From contig PLZG01000035.1 in assembly GCA_003152075.1 (NCBI GenBank), positions 1 to 32,426 on the forward strand: 32,426 nucleotides of DNA. The letters run 5' to 3'. A program made the position numbers and the translations under genes. The stretch is from a candidate division FCPU426 bacterium (lineage in GTDB: Bacteria; Oederibacteriota; Muellerivitia; Muellerivitales; Muellerivitaceae). A model generated the notes under the pieces. That model made no database searches. It was given only the letters and a program-made list of their open reading frames with translations, and was not told the DNA's origin. The stretch's first letter is position 1. Each line of letters begins with the position of its first letter. This document shows positions 15,041 through 21,378 of the stretch, piece by piece.

Positions 15041-16087
15041 TTATTTCTTTTTTGACCCGCAGGATTGACGCACAATCAATTGTGTGGGCACGAGTACTTG
15101 GCGGGCCTTCCAACCTTTGGGATTCTGGATTTTCTCGATAAGCAAGCGGGCCGCTTGGGTGCTGATTTCCCGATAATCTTGCTTGATGGTGGTAAGGGAA
15201 TAGGGAGCGGTCGAAGCTTGGGGAATATCATCAAAACCCACCAGCGAAATATCCTTACCCACTTTTAGCCCTTCCTCCAATAGGCTATCCCAGGCGCCCA
15301 GGGCCATCAAATCATTTGACGCGAATATTGCAGTGGGCCTTTCTTTCAGAGCCAAAAATTTTTTCATGGCTTTCGCCCCGGAGCCCTTGCTGAAATCCCC
15401 CTCGACCACGAAGCTGTCTGGAACCGTAAAGCCGTGTCGTTTCATGGTTTGTTTAAATTCTCGTAAACGGTCTGCGGCGTTGGCGGAAATATTAATTTCC
15501 CCGGTGATGCAGGCTATTTTTTTGTGTCCCTTTTTAATCAAGTGCTCCACAATTTCCGCGACCGCCTTCTCATTATCGCAATCCACGTAATCCACCGAGG
15601 GATCATTCACCCTGCAACCTATCAAGACCAGAGGCACCTGAAAGTCCTTGAGTTGCCGCAGTTCCTCCTCTTTGAGATAGGGGGAGACCATCAAAACCCC
15701 GTCCACGGCGGTGCGGGCAACCCGTCGGTCAACTTCTTGAAGATCAAAAACACCCGAGATGGTGTTGATCAATAGACCGTAACGTTTTTCCTGAACGACG
15801 TCGTTAATGCCGTTCAAAAGCCCCAGGTACCATTCGTTTTCCAAGTTGATCTGGATGCTCGACCAGGAAAAACAAACCTCAAGCAGGTTGAATTGTTTCA
15901 CCACCAAGCTGCGGGCGAAGGGGTCGGCTTTGAAATCCAAATCCTCAATGGCCTTGAATATCTTTTGACGGGTTAGTTCTTTCAGGTTGTTTTTTTTGTT
16001 CAGGGCCCGGGAAACGGTGGAAATTGAAACGCCGGCTTTATCCGCGACGTCATAAATCGTTGGGTTTAGATTTTTTTTACGTTTCAA
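15041..16087 (-). CDS. LacI-family transcriptional regulator
   Basis: This is a LacI/GalR repressor-type protein of 348 residues. The N-terminal helix-turn-helix is clear: TIYDVADKAGVSISTVSRALN, in two parts, near residues 10-30. A hinge region and a periplasmic-binding-protein-like effector domain follow, with DGVLMVSPY, IGCRVNDPSVDYVDCDN and VGFDDIPQASTAPYSLTTI. These normally bind a sugar or related ligand. The start is TTG at 16087; an in-frame stop lies a little upstream and no ATG or GTG is available. No sugar transport or catabolic operon is adjacent, so its targets are probably elsewhere. It is the only minus-strand gene in the window. Confidence 0.92.
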   Translation of the reverse strand: MKRKKNLNPTIYDVADKAGVSISTVSRALNKKNNLKELTRQKIFKAIEDLDFKADPFARSLVVKQFNLLEVCFSWSSIQINLENEWYLGLLNGINDVVQEKRYGLLINTISGVFDLQEVDRRVARTAVDGVLMVSPYLKEEELRQLKDFQVPLVLIGCRVNDPSVDYVDCDNEKAVAEIVEHLIKKGHKKIACITGEINISANAADRLREFKQTMKRHGFTVPDSFVVEGDFSKGSGAKAMKKFLALKERPTAIFASNDLMALGAWDSLLEEGLKVGKDISLVGFDDIPQASTAPYSLTTIKQDYREISTQAARLLIEKIQNPKGWKARQVLVPTQLIVRQSCGSKKK

Positions 16088-16173
16088 AGATTTTGTCCGT
16101 TTCCGCTTTATCCATGGGTATTATCATATCTTCAAAAGGGACAACTTTGGGCCCCTGAAATTTCCGAGGTTTC

Positions 16174-16500
16174 ATGAATAGTTCACGACCCCCTTTACTC
16201 ATTATCCTCATCATTTGCGGACTCGCGGGATGTTTCCTGAACATGTTCATGGTGATTTCGCCCCCCGCCCGGAATGTGGCCCATTGGTACCCCCTTTACC
16301 TATCCCTCAGCACCCTTTACGCCTTGATTTGTTTGGGTGGCATGGGTTCGATGAAAAAATGGGGGGTCATTGCTTATAGCTTTTACGCCCTGGCCCAACA
16401 AGGGGTGTATTTATTTTTGGGAACTTGGGACGCCCACGCCCTTGTTTTACCGGCCGCCATCACCATCGTCGGTTGGATTTATTATCGAAAGATGAGTTAA
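16174..16500 (+). CDS. Small multi-pass membrane protein (108 aa)
   Basis: No family recognised. The product has about four hydrophobic segments: LLIILIICGLAGCFLNMFMV, YPLYLSLSTLYALICLGGMG, WGVIAYSFYALAQQGVYLFL and ALVLPAAITIVGWIYY. It ends in a short basic tail. GAGG at 16166-16169 precedes ATG 16174 closely. It lies divergent from the LacI-type gene and its stop is immediately followed by the ogg start, so it is probably co-transcribed with the glycosylase. The layout resembles generic four-helix DUF membrane proteins of bacteria. A link to DNA repair is not supported by its sequence. Confidence 0.8.
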   Translation: MNSSRPPLLIILIICGLAGCFLNMFMVISPPARNVAHWYPLYLSLSTLYALICLGGMGSMKKWGVIAYSFYALAQQGVYLFLGTWDAHALVLPAAITIVGWIYYRKMS

Positions 16501-17523
16501 ATGTTCAAAGACTCCCTGACCTTGCCCAAACCATTTTCCCTAGGCCTGACCCTGCTTTGCGGCCAATGCTTCCGGTGGGAAGGCCCGGATCTGGGTGGAT
16601 GGTTCCAGGGGGTTGCGGGGCGTGCTTTTTGGCGGTTGAAGCAGGAGGGCAGAGGACTTCAATGGGAATGTAGCTCGGAACTTGTTGATGGGAAGACCCC
16701 TTCGGAATGGCTTGCCCGCTATTTATGCCTGGATGACGACCTTGAGACCTGGTCCCGTTCGCTGGAAGCTGACCCCATCCTTGGCAAACCATTGAAGTTA
16801 CTCGCAGGTCTCCGGGTTCTGCGACAAGACCCTTGGGAGTGCACGATTTCCTACATGTTCGCCCAGGGTTTATCGGTTTCGGTCATCCGCAAGGCACTCA
16901 AGAAATTTTGCGTGGAATATGGCCGGTCCATCCCCGGAGCGCCTGGTTTTTACGCCTTTCCCGAGGCAAGTGCCTTAACCGAGCTTTCCCCGGACTTCTT
17001 GAGGCCCTTTACCAATAATTACCGGGCCCGGGCGGACCGGGTTATCCGTGTGGCTCGAGCGGTGGAAGCCAAGGTCATTTCTTTGGAGCATTTAAGGGGT
17101 ATTCCCTGTGATGAGGCCCGGGAAGCCCTCACGGCCCTGGATGGAATTGGCCCTAAAATCGCTGATTGTATCCTCCTCTTTTCCATGGACCAGGCATCAG
17201 CTTTTCCGGTGGATCGATGGGTCCTGAGGGCCATGAAACGATATTTTCGGTCGGTAAAGGTTCTGGGGGCCGGGGAAGAAGCCCCTACGCCGGTTCATTA
17301 CCTCAAAATCGTTCGAAAGGCCAGGGCGGCCTTTGGGGACCGTTGCGGGGTGGCCAGTGAGTACCTTTTTCTTTACTTAAGGTTACTGGAAGATGAAAAG
17401 CTCCGCCAAGAATTGACGCCCTATTGCCAAAATCCTGGCTTGTTTTTTGCGCTTTCGGAGAATTCCCATTCCTCGATTAATAGCCCAATAAATCGTACTC
17501 AAAGGCCCAGAAAGTCTTTATAA
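16501..17523 (+). CDS. ogg: 8-oxoguanine DNA glycosylase/AP lyase, Ogg1 type
   Basis: This enzyme removes 8-oxoguanine opposite C and nicks the abasic site, in the helix-hairpin-helix glycosylase superfamily. The N-terminal OGG domain is recognisable as LTLLCGQCFRW. The hairpin reads LDGIGPKIADC with Lys219 as catalytic nucleophile, and FPVDRWV carries Asp238. The Lys-Asp spacing of 19 residues equals that of human OGG1 (249/268). Length is 340 residues. ATG 16501 abuts the previous stop. The 8-oxoG enzyme most common in bacteria is MutM; Ogg1-type enzymes occur in a minority of lineages, for example Clostridium acetobutylicum. The C-terminal 40 residues are not conserved in appearance. Confidence 0.93.
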   Translation: MFKDSLTLPKPFSLGLTLLCGQCFRWEGPDLGGWFQGVAGRAFWRLKQEGRGLQWECSSELVDGKTPSEWLARYLCLDDDLETWSRSLEADPILGKPLKLLAGLRVLRQDPWECTISYMFAQGLSVSVIRKALKKFCVEYGRSIPGAPGFYAFPEASALTELSPDFLRPFTNNYRARADRVIRVARAVEAKVISLEHLRGIPCDEAREALTALDGIGPKIADCILLFSMDQASAFPVDRWVLRAMKRYFRSVKVLGAGEEAPTPVHYLKIVRKARAAFGDRCGVASEYLFLYLRLLEDEKLRQELTPYCQNPGLFFALSENSHSSINSPINRTQRPRKSL

Positions 17524-17538
17524 ATCCCACAAAAAAAT

Positions 17539-17544
17539 TATAAT
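17539..17544 (+). promoter_or_regulatory. Possible -10 element before the signalling block
   Basis: A perfect TATAAT lies 54 nt before the response regulator start. The hexamer 17-18 bases upstream (about TCTTTA at 17515-17520) is a poor -35. The surrounding AT-rich stretch could give TATAAT by chance. Confidence 0.3.
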
Positions 17545-17598
17545 GAAAACATTGAGAAACACGATACCAACACTTTTCCTTCCCGAACGAGGTTCTCC

Positions 17599-19011
17599 AT
17601 GAAGCCAGTTCTTTTGATTGTTGATGATGAAGAAAGCGTTCGCGAATCCTTTCGGCTAACGCTTCAGGATGATTACAGCCTAACTTTCGCCGAAGACGCC
17701 AAAACCACCCTCCGTATTCTCAAGAGCCAATCATTCGACTTATGTCTTTTGGACATCATGCTTCCGGACGGATCGGGTTTGGATTTGTTGCGCCAAATCA
17801 AACGCCGGGACGAATCCATCGACGTCATTATGGTAACGGCGCTTACCGGGGTCGATACGGCCTTGGAAGCCATGAAAATGGGCGCTTACGACTACATCAC
17901 CAAGCCCTATAAAATTGACGAGCTTTATGAGTTGATCAAAAGGGTTCTCACCAAACGCGCCCTTCAAAAAGAAAACCGCTTCCTGCGCGAGGAAATGAAT
18001 CAGCGAAAACCCGTCAGCTTGATTGGTCATAGTAAAGCCCTCCAAGAATTGACAAAAAAAATCTCAGGGGTGGCCAAGGCTGATTTACCCGTTTTAATCA
18101 CGGGTGAAATGGGGTCTGGGGTTGAAGAGGCGGCCCGTGAAATTCACGCCCAAAGCCTTCGGGAGAAGGGGTCCTTTATTGTCGTTCCCTGCGCATCCTT
18201 TCCCAAAAACCAGCTTGAGAGGGAGCTGTTTGGGGAAGAAGGGGACGAAACCAAAAACAAGCAACCTCAAATCGGGAAATTGGAATTTGCCGACAAGGGG
18301 ACGCTCTTTTTGGACCAAGCCGACCGATTACCACTGGACCTGCAGGATAAGTTGATGAAAGTCTTCTTGGAAAAGAAGATGTCAAGGCTTGGAAGCCAAG
18401 TTCAGTTCCCATTGGATATCCGGGTGATCTCCTCAACGGACACGGACCTCCCCCAGGGTGTTGAAAAGGGAGCGGTTCGCAAGGATTTTTACCAATTTTT
18501 AAACTCTTTTTTCATTTCGATCCCGCCTTTGCGGGAACGCAAAGATGATATTCCTGAACTTCTGGATTATTTCCTTAAGATCGCCAATCAAAAGGCGAAG
18601 GTGCCGGTCAAAAATATCCAGAAAGAGGCCGTCCAATTTTTAACCCAATACACTTGGCCTGGCAACTTGAGAGAAGTGGAAAACAGCGTGGAAATGATGG
18701 TTTTATTCGCGGGTAAGGAAACACTGACCCTGGAGGACATTCCATTGGATATTTTGGTCAAGCAAATTGACTTGGCCAAGACAAAGGAAGAGGCGAAGTT
18801 ATCCCTTAAAAGGGTTCGGCGGCAATTTGAGCGGCAATATATCCGTAAAGTTTTGGAAAGGACCCGCGGCAATCAAACCCGTACCGCAGCCACCCTTGGC
18901 CTTCACCGAAATACATTGATATGGAAGTTAAAAGAACTCAACCTTGAGGAAGATTACAAGAAAATTGTTAAGAAACGCCGTGAACGCGGGGTTGGTTTTC
19001 GAAATCTCTGA
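17599..19011 (+). CDS. NtrC-like response regulator with degenerate AAA+ domain
   Basis: Domain order is REC, AAA+ sigma-54 interaction domain, Fis-type HTH, 470 residues. REC looks functional: Asp9/Asp10, phospho-acceptor Asp52, Thr80 and Lys102. The AAA+ domain is not. Walker A reads GEMGSGVEE, with Val175 replacing the ATP-binding Lys. The GAFTGA loop that contacts sigma-54 is replaced by sequence reading GDETKN and is one residue short. Walker B is LFLDQ (Asp239-Gln240) where DE is normal. Sensor I has TD for TN, and the second Arg finger region reads FYQFLN for LYYRLN. WPGNLREVEN and the HTH (NQTRTAATLGLHRNTLIWKL) are intact. It probably binds DNA under phosphorylation control without remodelling sigma-54. 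The cognate kinase follows after 86 nt. Confidence 0.93.
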   Translation: MKPVLLIVDDEESVRESFRLTLQDDYSLTFAEDAKTTLRILKSQSFDLCLLDIMLPDGSGLDLLRQIKRRDESIDVIMVTALTGVDTALEAMKMGAYDYITKPYKIDELYELIKRVLTKRALQKENRFLREEMNQRKPVSLIGHSKALQELTKKISGVAKADLPVLITGEMGSGVEEAAREIHAQSLREKGSFIVVPCASFPKNQLERELFGEEGDETKNKQPQIGKLEFADKGTLFLDQADRLPLDLQDKLMKVFLEKKMSRLGSQVQFPLDIRVISSTDTDLPQGVEKGAVRKDFYQFLNSFFISIPPLRERKDDIPELLDYFLKIANQKAKVPVKNIQKEAVQFLTQYTWPGNLREVENSVEMMVLFAGKETLTLEDIPLDILVKQIDLAKTKEEAKLSLKRVRRQFERQYIRKVLERTRGNQTRTAATLGLHRNTLIWKLKELNLEEDYKKIVKKRRERGVGFRNL

Positions 19012-19012
19012 A

Positions 19013-19029
19013 GCCAGTCGGTAGCTGGC
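19013..19029. repeat. Short GCCAG/CTGGC dyad between response regulator and kinase genes
   Basis: GCCAG (19013-19017) and CTGGC (19025-19029) pair across seven bases. The run continues with AGTCCGCGGTCGACAGG. The words resemble the dyads beside ftsZ. It begins right after the regulator's stop codon. Confidence 0.4.
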
Positions 19030-19097
19030 AGTCCGCGGTCGACAGGAACTTTAAACAAAAGTCTTAATACAAAAAACAACGCCACCAAGGTGAAGCT

Positions 19098-20216
19098 TTG
19101 AACCCGATCGCCGTCCTTCAAGAACTCTTCCAGCAATTTCCCGGCCGTGAGAACAAAAACTTTAATCCCTTCGAAATTGGGAAGATCCTTAAAGCGAAAC
19201 TTGGGCTTACCCAAGCAATTTTTTTTTATCGCGATAAAGAAGGCCTGATTAATCCGGCCATAAAAACCTCGATACCGAAAAGCGTTTATAAAACCTTAAA
19301 TCAAGGATCTGATCAAAACCTTAAACCCTGGTATTGCCCCAAAAAAGTTTCTTCCGCGTGGCTTGGGTTTTGGCCGGTGAAATCCGGAATTGGTTGGGGC
19401 ACATGTTACGGGTTGGGCCGGAAAAGAAACGGGGAGGCCTTGAGCGCGGAGGAAAAAAAACTCATGGAGCTCCTGGTTGACCGAACCTCACTAGAATTAG
19501 AAACCCAGCGATTGTGGGAGAGCCTTGAACGTTCAGACCGTTTAGCCTCCGTCGGCTTCATGTCCGCTTCGATGGTCCATGAAATACGGAATCCCTTGAC
19601 CGCGTTGGGAACTTTAGTTCAGTTGTTGCCGCGGAAAAAGAACAACCCGGAGTTCATGGAATCCTTTCAAAAATTAATGCTGAGGGAAATTGACCGCTTG
19701 AATTGTTTGACCGAGACTTATTTGAATTTTTCGAAATTCAATGTGGAAAAAGCCGAATGGGTTGACCTTCACCAATTGATTGGGCAGAAAATCCAATTGC
19801 TAGCCCCCCTTTTTGCCTCCAAAAATGTCCAGTTAAAATCAGACAACCCACCCGGTCTTCGGCTAAAGGGTGATGGGACACAAATTGAAAGCCTGGTGGT
19901 GAATTTGCTACAAAATGCCTTGCAATCGGTTGGGCCTCGGGGAAAGGTGGCCATTTCGAGCAGCTTTATACCGCGGAAAAAAGACAAGGGGCCATTTGCG
20001 GAGATCAAAGTCAGGGATAACGGCCCGGGAATTACAAAGGAAAACCTGGATAAGATATTTGACCCTTTTTATTCCACCAAGGCAGATGGTACAGGGCTGG
20101 GTTTGGCCATATGTCGTAAAATCGTTGAAAATCATAATGGTTTATTGACCGCGGCAAGCCCTGCTAATGGAGGAACCCATTTCAGAATCATGCTTCCTGC
20201 CACTTTAAAAACTTAA
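19098..20216 (+). CDS. Soluble sensor histidine kinase
   Basis: This is a cytoplasmic histidine kinase of 372 residues without membrane segments. The first 140 residues look like a degenerate GAF-type sensor domain (LTQAIFFYRDKEG, GTCYGLGR). A linker helix leads to the dimerisation domain with the phospho-acceptor His161 in ASMVHEIRNPLTALG. The ATPase domain has an N box (VVNLLQNALQSV), G1 (VRDNGPGI), F box (DPFYSTKADG) and G2 (GTGLGLAI), all intact. This resembles NtrB/AtoS-class kinases that pair with NtrC-type regulators, here the gene just upstream. TTG 19098 is the start, with AAGGTGA at 19088-19094. The ligand is unknown. Base composition is more AT-rich than the dcw cluster. Confidence 0.93.
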   Translation: MNPIAVLQELFQQFPGRENKNFNPFEIGKILKAKLGLTQAIFFYRDKEGLINPAIKTSIPKSVYKTLNQGSDQNLKPWYCPKKVSSAWLGFWPVKSGIGWGTCYGLGRKRNGEALSAEEKKLMELLVDRTSLELETQRLWESLERSDRLASVGFMSASMVHEIRNPLTALGTLVQLLPRKKNNPEFMESFQKLMLREIDRLNCLTETYLNFSKFNVEKAEWVDLHQLIGQKIQLLAPLFASKNVQLKSDNPPGLRLKGDGTQIESLVVNLLQNALQSVGPRGKVAISSSFIPRKKDKGPFAEIKVRDNGPGITKENLDKIFDPFYSTKADGTGLGLAICRKIVENHNGLLTAASPANGGTHFRIMLPATLKT

Positions 20217-20284
20217 AAAGACGGTAACTAATTTGGGTTTTTTCTGGTATTTTAAAGGGGTAACTTTTTGGTAAGGAGTTGAAA

Positions 20285-20872
20285 GTGACCACAAATCATA
20301 AATCTCAAATCCTTATACTTGAGGATGACGCTTATTTTCGGAATCAATTGGAATCCTCCTGCCCTGAAATGGCTGATATTGAGGCGGTTGGAGATGTATC
20401 CTCGGCTTTAGGCCTGTTGGTTCAGCATAACTTTGACCTAATTATGGTGGATTGGCATCTTATTCAGGCTGATCTATTATCTTTTAACTCAACAATTGAA
20501 AATTTTCAGCCGAACGTGGTTTTAATGTCCCTTTTTACGGTTCCAGACCTAGCCAATGTCATCTCAGCCATGAAGTTGGGGGCGAGTGACATTATTTGGG
20601 CCGCCCAGGACCCAAAAGCCATGAAGGAAAAGATCATTGAGGCTTTATCTGTTCCAAAGCCTAAAGCCATCGCCCACTCATTCGTTTCCAAACTAGCCGA
20701 ATCACTCACCGAGAAAGCAATGACGCAAAAAACGAGCTTATTTAAGGCCCGCAGGGAGTTTTCCAGGACTTTTTTGCATCAAATTCTAACCCAACAGAAC
20801 CTGCGCCGTACCCAATTGGCAAGCTTGATGAGCGTCAGCCCCAGGACCCTTCACCGGCATTTATCGGCCTAA
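20285..20872 (+). CDS. Atypical response regulator: degenerate REC plus Fis-type HTH
   Basis: The product is 195 residues from GTG 20285, chosen because AAGGAG (20273-20278) sits six bases upstream; TTG 20279 in the same frame is too close to it. The receiver domain keeps the acidic pocket (Glu13, Asp14, Asp15) and Asp56 in IMVDWHL. It has Ser82 for the usual Thr and has lost the invariant Lys (Ala106 in DIIWAAQDP). The C-terminus is a Fis-like HTH (RRTQLASLMSVSPRTLHRHL). No AAA+ domain is present. Loss of the Lys suggests altered or phosphorylation-independent signalling. It follows the kinase by 68 nt and may be a second output or a competitor of the NtrC-like regulator for DNA. Confidence 0.88.
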   Translation: MTTNHKSQILILEDDAYFRNQLESSCPEMADIEAVGDVSSALGLLVQHNFDLIMVDWHLIQADLLSFNSTIENFQPNVVLMSLFTVPDLANVISAMKLGASDIIWAAQDPKAMKEKIIEALSVPKPKAIAHSFVSKLAESLTEKAMTQKTSLFKARREFSRTFLHQILTQQNLRRTQLASLMSVSPRTLHRHLSA

Positions 20873-20938
20873 AGCATAGCTTTATAGCTCTTCAAAAAAT
20901 GGATTGCCCCAAAAACCCTTATAAATGGCAGATATTTC

Positions 20939-20967
20939 TTGCAAAGGCCCATTTTCTCTTGTATAAA
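20939..20967 (+). promoter_or_regulatory. Sigma-70 type promoter of the HU gene
   Basis: TTGCAA (20939-20944) and TATAAA (20962-20967) are separated by exactly 17 bases. The expected transcript would start near 20974, giving a short leader that contains GGATTT/AAATCC (20974-20987) as a weak hairpin just before the AGGAGGTGG ribosome binding site. Confidence 0.7.
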
Positions 20968-20999
20968 TAAGCCGGATTTCAAAATCCAGGAGGTGGACG

Positions 21000-21275
21000 T
21001 TGACCAAGAGCGAACTGCTGGGGACGTTAGCTAATGAGACTGGGCTAAAGAAAAAAGACATAGACAATGTGATGCAAGCCTTAAGAGGCACAATTTACAA
21101 GACTTTGAAGAAGGAATTCAAAATCAAGCTGGATGGTTTGGGAGTGTTTCAGTTGAAAGACCGGAAGGCCCGTATGGCCCGAAATCCTCGTACTGGTGAG
21201 ATGGTTAGCGTTCCCGCCAAGAAAGTCGTCAAATTCCGCGTTTTGAAAGATTTAAAGGAAGCTGTTCTTTCATAA
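21000..21275 (+). CDS. hup: HU/IHF-family nucleoid DNA-binding protein
   Basis: This 91-residue protein belongs to the bacterial HU/IHF family, which bends and packages DNA as dimers. Family signatures are KSELLGTLANETGLKKKDIDNV in the helical body and GLGVFQLKDRKARMARNPRTGE, spanning the GxGxF turn and the RNPxTGE tip of the DNA-binding arm. The intercalating proline is in that arm. Start is TTG 21000, four bases after a very strong AGGAGGTGG (20988-20996). It is an independent transcription unit with its own promoter and a perfect terminator. HU versus IHF subunit cannot be decided from sequence alone. Confidence 0.95.
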   Translation: MTKSELLGTLANETGLKKKDIDNVMQALRGTIYKTLKKEFKIKLDGLGVFQLKDRKARMARNPRTGEMVSVPAKKVVKFRVLKDLKEAVLS

Positions 21276-21294
21276 CATTAGGGTTTTCGTTCAA

Positions 21295-21327
21295 AGCCCT
21301 GTAGCGAAAGCTACAGGGCTTTTTTTA
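21295..21327 (+). terminator. Rho-independent terminator of the HU gene
   Basis: AGCCCTGTAGC (21295-21305), loop GAAA, then GCTACAGGGCT (21310-21320): a perfect 11-bp stem followed by seven T residues. It is 19 nt after the HU stop. Confidence 0.95.
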
Positions 21328-21378
21328 TTATATGCCTTGTTTAGGGTAGGTTCAGTTCAATGGTCTCCTGGAGGTTTC

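Noticed and set aside
20876-20896. Possible terminator after the REC-Fis gene (ATAGCTTTATAGCT)
   Set aside because: It is mostly a direct repeat of AGCT words with a weak stem and no T-run.
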